Shown here: positions 17,491 to 27,866 of the stretch, in pieces | How positions within the stretch are numbered: position 1 is the stretch's first letter | How the letters are laid out: the number at the start of each line of letters is the position of its first letter | Source of the DNA: Couchioplanes caeruleus | GTDB taxonomy: Bacteria; Actinomycetota; Actinomycetes; Mycobacteriales; Micromonosporaceae | Reading direction: 5' to 3' | DNA: 64,000 bases | NCBI RefSeq assembly: GCF_023499255.1 | Contig: NZ_CP092183.1 | Location: 8,242,501 to 8,306,500, forward strand | Notes under the pieces: generated by a model | What the model was told of the DNA's origin: nothing | Seen by the model: the letters and a program-made list of their open reading frames with translations, nothing else | Database searches by the model: none | Made by a program: the position numbers and the translations under genes

Positions 17491-19029
17491 CTACCGCGCC
17501 ACCTTCCCGTTCGCGACCGCCGTCGGCGCCGGATCGGTCTTTCCGACGTCCTGCATGGTCGCCTGGACCGCCGGGTTGATCACATCGGTGACCGGCTTCG
17601 GGTAGAAGCCGAGGAGCAGCAGCAGGAGCACCAGCGGCGCGACGACGAGCTTCTCGCGCAGCGTGATGTCCTTGTGCATGGCCGGCACGTCGTTCAGCGC
17701 CGGGTTCAGCGTGCCCTGCGTCGTGCGCTGGAACATCCACAGCACGTACGCGGCGGCGAGGATGATGCCGGCCGTCGCGATGACCGCGTAGACCTTGTGC
17801 GTCGCGAACGTGCCGATCAGCACCAGGAACTCGCTGACGAACGGCGCCGTACCGGGCAGGGCCAGCGAGGCGAGGCCGGCGAAGAACAGCACGCCGGCCA
17901 GCACCGGGACGAGCTTGCCGGCGCCGCCGAAGTCGCTCACCAGGGCCGAGCCGCGGCGGGCCACGAACATGCCCACGACCAGGAACAGCAGGCCGGTGGC
18001 GAGGCCGTGGTTGACCATGTACAGCACCGAGCCGGTGCCCGCCTGGGTGGTGAAGGCGAAGATGCCGATGCCGATGAAGCCGAAGTGGGCGATCGACGTG
18101 TACGACACCAGCCGCTTGAGGTCGTTCTGACCGACCGCCAGCAGCGCCGCGTAGATGATGCCGATGACACCCAGCACCAGCGCCGCCGGCGCGAACCAGC
18201 GCGACGCCTCCGGGAAGATCGGAAGGCAGTAGCGCAGGATGCCGAAGGTGCCGACCTTGTCCATCACGCCCACGAGCAACGCGGCCGCGGGCGCCGGAGC
18301 GGCAACACCGGCGTCGGGCAGCCAGGTGTGGAACGGGAAGAACGGCGCCTTGACCGCGAACGCGATGAAGAAGCCGAGGAACAGCCAGCGGGCGGTGTTC
18401 GTCTCGAACGCCGCCGAGGCGTCCTTCAGGTTCGCCCAGTCGAACGTGTGCCCGCCGACGACCCAGAGGCCGATCACGGCGGCCAGCATGAACAGGCCGC
18501 CGACCAGCGAGTAGAGGAAGAACTTCACCGCGGCGTACTGGCGGCGCTGGCCGCCGTACGAGCCGATGATGAAGTACATCGGCACGAGCATGACCTCGAA
18601 GAACACGTAGAACAGGAACACGTCGGCGGCCGCGAAGACGCCGATCATCGTGCACTCGAGGGTGAGCAGCAGCGCGAAGTACGTCGGCACCGACCGCTGG
18701 GTCTCGTCGACGTCGTTCCACGACGCCAGGATCACCAGCGGTACGAGCACCGCGATCAGCACGAGCATGACCAGCGCGATGCCGTCCGTGGCGAACGTGA
18801 ACCGCGCGTCCCAGGTGGGGATCCACTGGTACGACTCGCGGAACTGGAACCGGTCGCCGCCGACCTGGAACGCGACCCACATGACGATGCTCAGCGCGAG
18901 CACCACCAGCGACCACGCCAGCGCGACGGTCTTCGCCAGACCGCCCTTGCCGCGCGGGATGAAGGCCACCACTGCCGCGCCCACCAGCGGGAGCAACGTC
19001 AGGATGGACAGGAACGGGAAGTCCTTCAT
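17491..19029 (-). CDS. nuoM: NADH-quinone oxidoreductase subunit M
   Basis: 512 residues from ATG 19029, which overlaps the nuoL stop by one base (TAATG). It is an antiporter-like proton-pumping subunit. Family markers are FYVFFEVMLVPMYFIIG (TM5 Glu), FAVKAPFFPFHTWLPDAG (TM7 Lys and the following HTWLPDA) and QNDLKRLVSYTSIAHFGFI. About 14 helices are visible. The C-terminal tail of about 30 residues is hydrophilic (QDVGKTDPAPTAVANGKVAR). Confidence 0.96.
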   Translation of the reverse strand: MKDFPFLSILTLLPLVGAAVVAFIPRGKGGLAKTVALAWSLVVLALSIVMWVAFQVGGDRFQFRESYQWIPTWDARFTFATDGIALVMLVLIAVLVPLVILASWNDVDETQRSVPTYFALLLTLECTMIGVFAAADVFLFYVFFEVMLVPMYFIIGSYGGQRRQYAAVKFFLYSLVGGLFMLAAVIGLWVVGGHTFDWANLKDASAAFETNTARWLFLGFFIAFAVKAPFFPFHTWLPDAGVAAPAPAAALLVGVMDKVGTFGILRYCLPIFPEASRWFAPAALVLGVIGIIYAALLAVGQNDLKRLVSYTSIAHFGFIGIGIFAFTTQAGTGSVLYMVNHGLATGLLFLVVGMFVARRGSALVSDFGGAGKLVPVLAGVLFFAGLASLALPGTAPFVSEFLVLIGTFATHKVYAVIATAGIILAAAYVLWMFQRTTQGTLNPALNDVPAMHKDITLREKLVVAPLVLLLLLLGFYPKPVTDVINPAVQATMQDVGKTDPAPTAVANGKVAR

Positions 19030-20954
19030 TACGCCAACCACCCCAGCTGGATCGCGAGGAACGCGCCGACGACCAGCACGGCGCCGGTGAGCATGGACAA
19101 CGCGTACGAGCGGACGAAGCCCGACTGGAGCCGGCGCAGGCGCCCGGAGCTCCCGCCGACGGTGGCCGCGAGGCCGTTGACCACGCCGTCGATGCCCCTG
19201 TTGTCGAGATAGACCAGGGCGCGGGTCAGGTAGATGCCCGGCCGCTCGAACACCGCCTCGTTGAACGCGTCGGTGTACAGGTTGCGGCGGGCGGCGCGGA
19301 CCAGCACGCCGGCCGGCTGCTCCTGCTCGGCCGTACCGTTGCGGAACAGTGCCCAGGCGAGGCCGGCGCCGAGCAGCGTCACGACGATGCTCAGCGTGGT
19401 GAGCAGCCAGTGCGCGAGCACCGGGGTCGCCTCGGCCTCCTCCTGGCCGAAGACCGGCTCCAGCCAGTTCGGCACCGAGGTGGACATCAGCCAGCCCGCG
19501 GCGATCGAGCCGAGCGCCAGCAGCATCAGCGGCACGGTCATGATCAGCGGCGACTCGTGCGGCTCGTGGATGTCCTCGGTCCAGCGCTTCGGGCCGTGGA
19601 ACGTCAGCACGAACAGGCGCGTCATGTAGAACGCGGTGAGCCCGGCGCCGAGCAGCGCGGCCAGGCCGTACAGCCAGGCGGTCCAGCCCTCGCGCTCGAA
19701 CGCCGCCACGATGATCGGCTCCTTGGTGAAGAAGCCGGACAGCGGCGGGATGCCGATGATCGCGAGCCAGCCCATCATGAAGGTGAGCCAGGTCCACTTC
19801 ATGTACTTGCTCAGCCCGCCGAAGCGACGGATGTCGACCTGGTCGTGCATGCCGTGCATGACCGAGCCGGCGCCGAGGAACATGTTGGCCTTGAAGAAGC
19901 CGTGCGCCAGCAGGTGGATGATGGCCAGCGCGTACGCCGCCCCGCCGAGCCCGACGCCGAGGAACATGTAGCCGATCTGGCTGACCGTCGACCAGGCGAG
20001 CACGCGCTTGATGTCGTCCTTCGCCGCGCCGATGATGCAGCCCATCAGCAGGGTGATCGCGCCGACGGTGACCACGATCGTCTGCAGCGTCGCGTTCGCC
20101 GTGAAGATCGCGTGCGAGCGGGCGATCAGGTACACGCCCGCGGTGACCATCGTCGCGGCGTGGATGAGGGCCGAGACCGGGGTCGGGCCCTCCATCGCGT
20201 CCGGGAGCCAGGCCTGCAGCGGGAACTGGCCGGACTTACCGGCCGCGCCGAGCAGCAGCAGGATGCCCATGACCAGCACGGTGCCGCCGGAGAGCGTGGA
20301 GACGCCGTTGAACACCCCGTCGTACTGGGTGGTGCCCAGCGTGGCGAACATCAGGAAGATGCCGATGGCCAGGCCGGCGTCGCCGACCCGGTTCATCAGG
20401 AACGCCTTCTTGCCCGCGGTCGCCGCGGACGGCCGGGTGTACCAGAACGAGATCAGCAGGTACGACGCGAGACCCACGCCCTCCCAGCCGAAGTACAGCA
20501 TCACGTAGTTGTTGCCGAGGACCAGCAGGAGCATGGCCGCGACGAAGAGGTTGAAGTACGCGAAGAACTTCCGGCGCCCCGGGTCGTGTTCCATGTAGCC
20601 CACCGCGTACAGGTGGATGAGCGACCCGACGCCGGTGATCAGCAGGACGAAGACGCCGGACAGCGGGTCGAAGAGCAGGCCGAAGTCGACCTTCAGCCCG
20701 CCGACGGTGATGAAGTCCCACAGGCTCTGCTGAGCGGAGCGGTGGCCCTCTTCCATGCCGCCGAGCTTGAAGAACATGAGCAGGCCGAGGACGAAGGTCG
20801 TGGCGACCGCCAGCACGCCGAGCCAGTGGCCCCACTTGTCGGCCCGCTTGCCGAGCAGCAGCAGCACCGTCGCGCTGGCGAGCGGAATGGCGACGAGCAG
20901 CCAGATTCCGCTCAAGAGCCCCGTCGCGTGGGCATACTCCACTGTCTGTTCCAC
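19029..20954 (-). CDS. nuoL: NADH-quinone oxidoreductase subunit L
   Basis: 641 residues from ATG 20954, 12 bases after nuoK ends. It is the largest antiporter-like subunit. Markers include YFGWEGVGLASYLLISFW (TM5 Glu), SGQFPLQAWLPDAMEGPTPV (channel Lys region), KDDIKRVLAWSTVSQIGYMF and PPLSGFFTKEPI. The C-terminal part contains the long lateral-helix region and the final membrane anchor (LTGAVLVVGAFLAIQLGW) expected for NuoL. It drives proton translocation coupled to menaquinone reduction. Confidence 0.96.
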   Translation of the reverse strand: MEQTVEYAHATGLLSGIWLLVAIPLASATVLLLLGKRADKWGHWLGVLAVATTFVLGLLMFFKLGGMEEGHRSAQQSLWDFITVGGLKVDFGLLFDPLSGVFVLLITGVGSLIHLYAVGYMEHDPGRRKFFAYFNLFVAAMLLLVLGNNYVMLYFGWEGVGLASYLLISFWYTRPSAATAGKKAFLMNRVGDAGLAIGIFLMFATLGTTQYDGVFNGVSTLSGGTVLVMGILLLLGAAGKSGQFPLQAWLPDAMEGPTPVSALIHAATMVTAGVYLIARSHAIFTANATLQTIVVTVGAITLLMGCIIGAAKDDIKRVLAWSTVSQIGYMFLGVGLGGAAYALAIIHLLAHGFFKANMFLGAGSVMHGMHDQVDIRRFGGLSKYMKWTWLTFMMGWLAIIGIPPLSGFFTKEPIIVAAFEREGWTAWLYGLAALLGAGLTAFYMTRLFVLTFHGPKRWTEDIHEPHESPLIMTVPLMLLALGSIAAGWLMSTSVPNWLEPVFGQEEAEATPVLAHWLLTTLSIVVTLLGAGLAWALFRNGTAEQEQPAGVLVRAARRNLYTDAFNEAVFERPGIYLTRALVYLDNRGIDGVVNGLAATVGGSSGRLRRLQSGFVRSYALSMLTGAVLVVGAFLAIQLGWLA

Positions 20955-20966
20955 GTGAAGGCCCCT

Positions 20967-21266
20967 TTAGTACTTGAGGAGGTTGGCGTCGTCGACGCTC
21001 GCCGAGCGTCGCGTCCGGAAGATCGACATGATGATGGCGAGCCCGACCACGACCTCGGCCGCCGCGACCACCATCACGAAGAACGAGATGATCTGGCCGT
21101 CGAGCGTGCCGTTGATGCGGCTGAAGGTCACCAGCGCGAGGTTCGCCGCGTTCAGCATCAGCTCGATGCACATGAACAGGACGATCGCGTTGCGGCGGAC
21201 GAGCACCCCGGCGGCGCCGATGGTGAACAGGATCGCCGCCAGGACGAGGTAGTAGTCAGGAGTCAC
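20967..21266 (-). CDS. nuoK: NADH-quinone oxidoreductase subunit K
   Basis: 99 residues. GTG 21266 overlaps the nuoJ stop (GTGA). The three expected helices are present: [39 protein letters not shown] and [17 protein letters not shown]. The two conserved membrane glutamates, in CIELMLN and AAAEVVVG, are both in place; they form part of the proton path between the quinone site and the antiporter subunits. Confidence 0.96.
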   Translation of the reverse strand: MTPDYYLVLAAILFTIGAAGVLVRRNAIVLFMCIELMLNAANLALVTFSRINGTLDGQIISFFVMVVAAAEVVVGLAIIMSIFRTRRSASVDDANLLKY

Positions 21267-22033
21267 TTGTCCGTCCCCTTGGGTGCGGCCTCGGTCGCGG
21301 TGAGTTCCCGTACCGGCAGGATCGGCGAGATGCTGCGGTCCGAGCCCTTGCCGTCGGGCAACTTCGCCGGAGCGGCCACCGACATGGTGTTGGCGTACAC
21401 GCCCGGGCCCGGCTTCACACCGGGGTAGTTGCCGGGGCGGAAGCGTTCCCTCATCCGGGCGACCTGGTCCATGACCTCGCCCTTGGCCCGCTCGACGTGC
21501 GCGAGCACCATCGCGCCGACCGCCGCCGTGATGAGCAGCGCCGACGTGACCTCGAAGGCGAAGACGTACTTGGTGAACAGCAGCCGGGCGATGCCCTGCA
21601 CGTTGCCGGCCGCGTTCGCGTCGGCCAGGCCGACCACCGCGGTGTCACCCAGCGAGCGGGCCAGGCCGGCCGCCACGAGCACGCCGAAGCCGGCGCCGAG
21701 CAGGATCGCCGCGACGCGCTGGCCGCGCAGGGTCTCGATGAGCGAGTCCGAGGCGTCCCGGCCGACGAGCATCAGCACGAACAGGAACAGCATCATGATC
21801 GCGCCGGTGTAGACGATGATCTGCACCGCGCCGAGGAACGGCGCGGAGTTGACCACGTACAGGACGCCCAGGCTGAGCATCGTCACGACGAGCCACAGGG
21901 CGGAGTGCACCGCGTTGCGGGCGAGCACCATGCCCAGGCCGCCGATCACGGCGAGCGTCCCGAGGATCCAGAACGCCCAGGCCTCCCCGGTGGAGACCTG
22001 AGCGGCAGCCTCGGCCGCGTACGACATCATCAT
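21263..22033 (-). CDS. nuoJ: NADH-quinone oxidoreductase subunit J
   Basis: 256 residues; the first of three in-frame ATGs (22033) overlaps the nuoI stop (ATGA). Five helices are visible in the first 170 residues, including [20 protein letters not shown], the family segment [18 protein letters not shown] and [24 protein letters not shown]. About 70 further residues are hydrophilic (from [19 protein letters not shown] to PKGTDK), longer than the compact enterobacterial NuoJ (184 residues). Confidence 0.95.
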   Translation of the reverse strand: MMMSYAAEAAAQVSTGEAWAFWILGTLAVIGGLGMVLARNAVHSALWLVVTMLSLGVLYVVNSAPFLGAVQIIVYTGAIMMLFLFVLMLVGRDASDSLIETLRGQRVAAILLGAGFGVLVAAGLARSLGDTAVVGLADANAAGNVQGIARLLFTKYVFAFEVTSALLITAAVGAMVLAHVERAKGEVMDQVARMRERFRPGNYPGVKPGPGVYANTMSVAAPAKLPDGKGSDRSISPILPVRELTATEAAPKGTDK

Positions 22034-22686
22034 CGCTTCACCTCCGCGGGCTGGTCCGCGGCGTCCTCGCGGCGCAGCGTGCCCGCCGTCTCGGCGCGGG
22101 CGCCCGGCTCGCCGGCGGTCGACGCGTCCCGGGTGCCGGAGTCCGACCAGGGAGCCCGCTCGGCGCCGGCCGACGTGCCGGGGTTGGTCAGCGCGCCGAC
22201 GTAGTAGTCCTTGTCGGTGTCACCCAGCCGCATCGGGTGCGGCGGCTGCTCCATGCCGGGCAGGAGCGGGGCCAGGAGCTCCTTCTTGGTGAAGATGAGG
22301 TCCTGACGGCTGTCGCGGGCCAGCTCGTACTCGTTGCTCATGGTCAGCGAACGGGTCGGGCAGGCCTCGATGCACAGCCCGCAGAAGATGCAGCGGGCGT
22401 AGTTGATCTGGTAGATGCTGGCGTACCGCTCCCCCGGGGAGAAGCGCATCTCGTCGGTGTTGTCGCCACCCTCGACGTAGATCGCGTCCGCCGGGCAGGC
22501 CCAGGCGCACAGCTCGCAGCCGATGCACTTCTCGAGGCCGTCCGGGTGCCGGTTGAGGATGTGCCGGCCGTGGTAGCGCGGCGCCGGCTTGGGCGGCGTG
22601 AACGGGTAGTCGGTCGTGATGACCTTGCGGAACATGTGCGCGAAGGTCACCCCGAAGCCCTTGAACGAGCCCGTGAACGTTCCCAC
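22030..22686 (-). CDS. nuoI: NADH-quinone oxidoreductase subunit I, ferredoxin-like
   Basis: 218 residues from GTG 22686, one base after nuoH. Two [4Fe-4S] motifs are intact: [12 protein letters not shown] (about 54-65) and [12 protein letters not shown] (about 99-110), carrying electrons to the N2 cluster in NuoB. The conserved N-terminal [14 protein letters not shown] is present. The last 60 residues (from [15 protein letters not shown] onward) are low-complexity and charged, an extension beyond the usual core. Confidence 0.96.
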   Translation of the reverse strand: MGTFTGSFKGFGVTFAHMFRKVITTDYPFTPPKPAPRYHGRHILNRHPDGLEKCIGCELCAWACPADAIYVEGGDNTDEMRFSPGERYASIYQINYARCIFCGLCIEACPTRSLTMSNEYELARDSRQDLIFTKKELLAPLLPGMEQPPHPMRLGDTDKDYYVGALTNPGTSAGAERAPWSDSGTRDASTAGEPGARAETAGTLRREDAADQPAEVKR

Positions 22687-22687
22687 G

Positions 22688-24079
22688 TCACACCTCCTTG
22701 TCTGACGTGTCGTCGTCCGGGTCGGTGGTCGTGCCGCCGACCGTGGCGGGCTGGCGCTCGGCCACCGCGCGGCGGGCGCGCGGGCTGGGCGGGACCTGGA
22801 GGTCCATGGGCGGGACCGGGAAGCTGCCCGGCGGGCGGGCGGCGAGCTGTTCCTCGATCGAACGCTCCCGCGGCTTCTTGCTCGCCGGCCAGAGCAGGGC
22901 GATGCCGAGCACCACCACCGCCGCGACGATGTAGACGAGGTAGCGCGCGCCGCCGTCGATCCGGTCGTTGGTGACCCGGACGCCGGCCAGGAAGAGGATC
23001 CAGACCAGGTTGACCGGGATCAGCACCTTCCAGCCGAAGCGCATGAACTGGTCGTAGCGCATCCGAGGCAGCGTGGCCCGCAGCCAGATGAAGCCGAAGA
23101 GCAGGATCAGGACCTTCACCAGCCACCACAGCAGCGGCCACCAGCCGGAGTTGGCGCCCGCCCAGAACGTGGTGATCGGGGCGGGTGCCCGCCAGCCGCC
23201 GAGGAACAGCGTGGTGGCGAACGCCGAGACGGTGATCATGTTGATGTACTCGGCGAGGAAGAACATCGCGAACTTGAACGACGAGTACTCGGTGTGGAAG
23301 CCGCCGACCAGCTCCGACTCCGCCTCGGGCAGGTCGAACGGGGCCCGGTTGGTCTCACCGACCGCCGCGATGCAGTAGATGATGAAGCTCGGCAGCAGCA
23401 GGACCGCGTACCAGCTCGGCGCGGTGGGGTTCCAGCCGAGGATGTCGACGCTCGACGCCCCGTTGCCCGCCTGCGCCTTGATGATCTGCGAGGTGGACAT
23501 GGTGCCGGCCGTCATGAACACCGCCACGATGGACAGGCCCATGGCGACCTCGTACGAGATCATCTGCGCGCTCGACCGCAGGCCGCCCAGCAGCGGGTAC
23601 GTCGAACCCGACGCCCAGCCGGCGAGCACGACGCCGTAGACGCTCATCGAGGAGCAGGCCAGCAGCACCAGCACCGAGACCGGTACGTCGGTGAGCTGCA
23701 GCGCGGTCTTGTGCCCGAAGATCGACACGACCGGCCCGAACGGGATCACCGAGAACGCGGTGAACGCGCAGGTCGCCGAGATCACCGGGGCGATGAAGTA
23801 CACCGCCCGGTCGGCCGTCTTCGGGATGATCTCCTCTTTGAACGGCAGCTTGAGGCCGTCGGTGAGGCTCTGCAGCCAGCCCTTCGGACCGACCTGGTTG
23901 GGGCCCGGCCGGACCGCCATCCGGGCCACGACCTTGCGCTCATAGTTGATCGTGAAGAGCGTCAGCAGCAGCAGGACGACGAAGACGCCCAGCAGCTTGA
24001 TCAGCGTGATCCACCAGACGTCGTTCTCGAACGTCTGCAGCGTCGGATCCTGTGCGGCTCCGAGAATCACTGTGTTCAT
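22688..24079 (-). CDS. nuoH: NADH-quinone oxidoreductase subunit H
   Basis: 463 residues from ATG 24079, overlapping the nuoG stop (ATGA). It is the membrane subunit that forms the quinone chamber. Markers are [19 protein letters not shown] in loop 1, [32 protein letters not shown] with the Glu-rich loop, and [17 protein letters not shown] near the C-terminus. Eight or nine helices end near residue 400. A hydrophilic tail of about 60 residues ([12 protein letters not shown] to DDDTSDKEV) follows, absent from shorter bacterial NuoH proteins. Confidence 0.96.
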   Translation of the reverse strand: MNTVILGAAQDPTLQTFENDVWWITLIKLLGVFVVLLLLTLFTINYERKVVARMAVRPGPNQVGPKGWLQSLTDGLKLPFKEEIIPKTADRAVYFIAPVISATCAFTAFSVIPFGPVVSIFGHKTALQLTDVPVSVLVLLACSSMSVYGVVLAGWASGSTYPLLGGLRSSAQMISYEVAMGLSIVAVFMTAGTMSTSQIIKAQAGNGASSVDILGWNPTAPSWYAVLLLPSFIIYCIAAVGETNRAPFDLPEAESELVGGFHTEYSSFKFAMFFLAEYINMITVSAFATTLFLGGWRAPAPITTFWAGANSGWWPLLWWLVKVLILLFGFIWLRATLPRMRYDQFMRFGWKVLIPVNLVWILFLAGVRVTNDRIDGGARYLVYIVAAVVVLGIALLWPASKKPRERSIEEQLAARPPGSFPVPPMDLQVPPSPRARRAVAERQPATVGGTTTDPDDDTSDKEV

Positions 24080-26550
24080 GAGTGCACCCCTTGGGCGAGG
24101 ACCGGGCCCGGCTTGCCGGCGCTGAGCCGGACCACCGCACCCGAGGTGACGCCCAGGCTGCGACGCACCGTCGAGCCCGGCGAGTTCGTGGGCAGCCACA
24201 CGACCCGCGGGGGCAGGTCGGCGATCTCCGCCGGCAGCGTGAGCGCGCCGCGGTCGGTGCCGACCGTGACGGCGTCGCCGTCGGCCACGCCGAGCGCCTC
24301 GGCGAGGTCCTTGCCGAGCCGCACCACCGGCGTACGGGCCGTTCCGGCCAGCACCTCGTCGCCGTCGAGCAGCGTGCCGAGGTCGATCAGCTGGTGCCAG
24401 GTGGCGAGGACCGCCTCCTGCGCGCCCGGCTCCGGCAGGCTTGCCGGCGCGACCGTGGGCAGCGCCGGACGCTCGGACCGGCTCGCCGGCATCGCGCCCA
24501 GCTCGCGCCGGATCCCGGCGACGTCGCCGGTGCCCAGGGAGACGTCCATGGACGCGGCGATCGCCTCCAGCACCCGGCCGTCGGTCATCGCGCCGGTCGG
24601 CAGCACGGCGTCGAAGGTCCGCAGGCGGCCCTCCCAGTCCATGAACGTGCCGGCCTTCTCCGGCGCCGGCGCGATCGGCAGGACCACGTCGGCGCGCCGG
24701 GTCACGGCGCTCTGCCGCAGCTCGACGCTGACCAGGAACGGCACCGCGTCCAGGGCCTGCTCGGCCAGGCGCGGGTCGGCGAGGTCGGCCGGGTCGACGC
24801 CGGCGACCAGCAGGGCGCCGAGCGAGCCGTCCGCGGCGGCCGCGATGATCGCGTCCGTGTCCCGGCCCGCGGCGGCGGGCAGGGCGCCCGCGTCCACGTC
24901 CCAGGCGGCGGCCAGTTCGGCCCGCGCCCCCACGTCGGCGACCGGGCGGCCGCCGGGCAGCAGGTTGGGCAGGCAGCCGGCGTCCACCGCGCCGCGGTCA
25001 CCCGCGCGCCGCGGCACCCAGGCGAGCCGGGCGCCGGTGCGGGCGGCCAGCGCGGCCGCGGCGGACAGGCCACCGGGGACGCTCGCGAGCCGCTCGCCGA
25101 CGAACAGCAGCGAACCGGGCGCGCTGAGCGCGGCGGCCACCGTCGCGTCACCGGCCAGCAGCCGCGCCTCGTCGCCCGGGACGGCCGTCACCAGCGCCGC
25201 ACCGAGCTTCTCGAAGCCGCGGCTCAGGTACGGCGCCACCGCCGTGACCTTCAGCCGCTTCTTGCCGTGGGCCTTGCGCAGGCGCAGGAACAGGATCGGG
25301 CACTCCTCCTCGGGCTCCAGCCCGACGATGAGCGCCGACGGCGCGGTCTCGATGTCCTCGTACGTGACGTCGGTGACCCCGGCGACCGAAGCGGCCAGGA
25401 ACTCCGCCTCCTCCGCCGAGTGCGGCCGGGCCCGGAAGTCGATGTCGTTCGTGCCGAGGGCGACCCGGGCGAACTTCGCGTACGCGTACGCGTCCTCGAC
25501 GGTGAGCCGCCCGCCGGTGAGCACGCCGACGCCCTTGCCCTTCGCCGCCGCCAGGCCCTCGGCCGCCACGACGAGCGCCTCCGACCAGGAGGCCTCACGC
25601 AGCTCGCCGCTGTCGGCGTCGCGGACCATCGGGGTGGTGATGCGGTCGTAGCCGGTGGTGTAGCGGAAGCCCCACCGGCCCTTGTCGCAGTTCCACTCCT
25701 CGTTCACCGCCGGGTCGTCGCCGGCGAGGCGGCGCAGCACCTTGCCGCGGCGGTGGTCGGCCCGCATCGCGCAGCCGGCCGCGCAGTGCTCGCACGTCGT
25801 CGGCGTGGAGACCAGGTCGAACGGGCGGGCCCGGAACCTGTACTGCTCGCCGGTCAGCGCGCCGACCGGGCAGATCTGGATCGTGTTGCCGGAGAAGTAC
25901 GAGTTGAAGGCGACGTCGCCCTCGCCCTCGCCCACCTGGCCGTCACCGGTGCCCGTGCCGCCGAAGAAGTCGTCGCGGTACACGTTGATCTGCTCGCCGG
26001 ACGAGCGGTCCATCAGGTCGATGAACTTGTCACCGGCGATCTCCTCGGAGAACCGGGTGCAGCGCTGGCAGAGGATGCACCGCTCCCGGTCCAGCAGCAC
26101 CTGGCTGGAGATGTGGATCGGCTTCTCGTACTCGCGCTTGTGCTCGTGGAACCGCGTGTCGGGACGGCCGCTCGACATCGCCTGGTTCTGCAGCGGGCAC
26201 TCGCCGCCCTTGTCGCAGGTCGGGCAGTCGAGCGGGTGGTTGATCAGCAGCATCTCCATGATGCCGGCCTGCGCCTTGGCGGCGACCGGGGAGCTGAGCT
26301 GGGTCTTGACGATCATGCCCTCGGCGACCGTCTGGGTGCAGGAGGCGACCGGCTTGCGCTGGCCCTCCACCTCCACCAGGCACTGCCGGCAGGCGCCGGC
26401 CGGGGCCAGCAGCGGGTGGTCGCAGAACCGCGGGATGGCGATGCCCATCCGCTCGGCGACCCGGATGACCAGCTCGCCCTTCTCGGCCGTGACCTCGACG
26501 CCGTCGATGGTCAGGGTGACGGTGTCCGCCTTCTTGGCGACGTCGGTCAT
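24076..26550 (-). CDS. nuoG: NADH-quinone oxidoreductase subunit G
   Basis: 824 residues from ATG 26550, sharing one base with the nuoF stop. The N-terminal iron-sulfur domains are complete: the [2Fe-2S] motif [15 protein letters not shown] and a later C in VASC, the H/C cluster [17 protein letters not shown], and CILCQRC with a distal C in TIQICPVG. A further cluster motif CEHCAAGC with a distal WNCDKGRW matches the extra N7 cluster of some bacterial NuoG. The rest is a degenerate molybdopterin-oxidoreductase-like domain. The middle (520-640) is rich in Ala/Gly. Confidence 0.95.
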   Translation of the reverse strand: MTDVAKKADTVTLTIDGVEVTAEKGELVIRVAERMGIAIPRFCDHPLLAPAGACRQCLVEVEGQRKPVASCTQTVAEGMIVKTQLSSPVAAKAQAGIMEMLLINHPLDCPTCDKGGECPLQNQAMSSGRPDTRFHEHKREYEKPIHISSQVLLDRERCILCQRCTRFSEEIAGDKFIDLMDRSSGEQINVYRDDFFGGTGTGDGQVGEGEGDVAFNSYFSGNTIQICPVGALTGEQYRFRARPFDLVSTPTTCEHCAAGCAMRADHRRGKVLRRLAGDDPAVNEEWNCDKGRWGFRYTTGYDRITTPMVRDADSGELREASWSEALVVAAEGLAAAKGKGVGVLTGGRLTVEDAYAYAKFARVALGTNDIDFRARPHSAEEAEFLAASVAGVTDVTYEDIETAPSALIVGLEPEEECPILFLRLRKAHGKKRLKVTAVAPYLSRGFEKLGAALVTAVPGDEARLLAGDATVAAALSAPGSLLFVGERLASVPGGLSAAAALAARTGARLAWVPRRAGDRGAVDAGCLPNLLPGGRPVADVGARAELAAAWDVDAGALPAAAGRDTDAIIAAAADGSLGALLVAGVDPADLADPRLAEQALDAVPFLVSVELRQSAVTRRADVVLPIAPAPEKAGTFMDWEGRLRTFDAVLPTGAMTDGRVLEAIAASMDVSLGTGDVAGIRRELGAMPASRSERPALPTVAPASLPEPGAQEAVLATWHQLIDLGTLLDGDEVLAGTARTPVVRLGKDLAEALGVADGDAVTVGTDRGALTLPAEIADLPPRVVWLPTNSPGSTVRRSLGVTSGAVVRLSAGKPGPVLAQGVHS

Positions 26551-27866
26551 CAGTGCGCTCCTACCAGGGCCTTCTCGGACAGCCGCGGAGCGGTCCGGCC
26601 CTCGATGTAGTCCAGGTAGTCCTGCCGGAACCACTTCAGCGTGGAGACGACCGGGGTGGCCGCGCCGTCGCCGAGGCCGCAGAACGACCGGCCGAAGATG
26701 TTGTCCGCCGTGTCCTGCAGGGTGTCCAGGTCCTGGTAGGTGCCCTGGCCGGAGAGGATCCGGCGGTACGTGCGCACCATCCAGTAGTTGCCCTCACGGC
26801 ACGGGGTGCACTTGCCACAGGACTCGTGGTGGTAGAACTCCAGCCAGCGCCAGGTCGCGTACACCGGGCAGTCCTGGTCGGAGAAGATCTGCATCGCCGT
26901 GGTGCCCAGGATGGAGCCCGCGGCCGCGACGCCCTCGAAGTCCATCGGGGTGTCGATGTGCTCGGCGGTGAGCAGCGGCGTCGACGAGCCGCCCGGCGTC
27001 CAGAACTTCAGGTTGTGGCCCGGCTTCATGCCGCCCGCGAGCTCGATCAGCTCGCGCAGGGTGATGCCGAGGCCGCACTCGTACTGGCCCGGGTTGGCGA
27101 TCCGGCCGGACAGCGAGTAGATCATCGGGCCGGACGACTTCTCCGTGCCCATGCTCTTCCACCAGTCCGCGCCGCCGAGCACGATGTACGGCACCGAGGC
27201 GATGGTGCCCACGTTGTTGACGACGGTGGGGCTGGCGTACAGGCCGGCGACCGCGGGGAACGGCGGGCGCAGCCGGGGCTGGCCGCGGAAGCCCTCGAGG
27301 GAGTCCAGCAGGGCCGTCTCCTCGCCGCAGATGTACGCGCCCGCGCCGCTGTGCACGACGAGGTCCAGGTCGAACCCGGAGCCGAGGATGTTCTCGCCCA
27401 GGTAGCCCTTGGCGTACGCCTCCTTGACCGCGTTGCGCAGCCGGCGGGCGGCGTGCACGGCCTCGCCACGGATGTAGATGTACGCCCGGCTCGCGCGGAT
27501 CGCGTACGAGGCGATGATCGCGCCCTCGATCAGCGAGTGCGGGTCGTACGTCATCAGCGGCAGGTCCTTGCAGGTGCCCGGCTCGCCCTCGTCGGCGTTG
27601 ATGACGAGGTAGTGCGGCTTGCCGTCGCCCTGCGGGATGAAGCCCCACTTGAGGCCGGTCGGGAAGCCGGCGCCGCCGCGGCCGCGCAGGCCCGAGTCCT
27701 TGACGAGCTGGATCAGGTCGTCCGGGTGCACGTCCAGCGCCTTGCGGACCGCGGCGTAGCCGTCGAGCCGCTCGTACACGTCGATCTTCCAGGCGTCCGG
27801 CGACAGCCAGCGCTTGGTCAGGACGGGGGTGAGCTTCTGGAGCACCTCGCGCCGTGGCTGGGTCAC
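26550..27866 (-). CDS. nuoF: NADH-quinone oxidoreductase subunit F, NADH- and FMN-binding
   Basis: 438 residues from GTG 27866, overlapping the nuoE stop (GTGA). It has the NADH/FMN-site segment [30 protein letters not shown] and the glycine-rich [19 protein letters not shown]. The C-terminal N3 [4Fe-4S] ligands are in [14 protein letters not shown] with a distal C in [10 protein letters not shown]. It accepts electrons from NADH and passes them to NuoE and NuoG. Confidence 0.97.
   Translation of the reverse strand: MTQPRREVLQKLTPVLTKRWLSPDAWKIDVYERLDGYAAVRKALDVHPDDLIQLVKDSGLRGRGGAGFPTGLKWGFIPQGDGKPHYLVINADEGEPGTCKDLPLMTYDPHSLIEGAIIASYAIRASRAYIYIRGEAVHAARRLRNAVKEAYAKGYLGENILGSGFDLDLVVHSGAGAYICGEETALLDSLEGFRGQPRLRPPFPAVAGLYASPTVVNNVGTIASVPYIVLGGADWWKSMGTEKSSGPMIYSLSGRIANPGQYECGLGITLRELIELAGGMKPGHNLKFWTPGGSSTPLLTAEHIDTPMDFEGVAAAGSILGTTAMQIFSDQDCPVYATWRWLEFYHHESCGKCTPCREGNYWMVRTYRRILSGQGTYQDLDTLQDTADNIFGRSFCGLGDGAATPVVSTLKWFRQDYLDYIEGRTAPRLSEKALVGAH

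Noticed and set aside
15956..18916. A 986-codon frame joining part of nuoM's shadow to nuoN
   Set aside because: The upstream part is out of frame with nuoM. NuoN has its own ATG at 17488 and family-typical length, so no fusion exists.
24082..26610. Open frame of 842 codons on the plus strand across nuoG and similar long frames opposite nuoL, nuoM and nuoE
   Set aside because: Shadow frames caused by high GC at third positions; Arg/Ala/Gly/His-rich composition, no motifs, and the opposite strand holds intact nuo genes.
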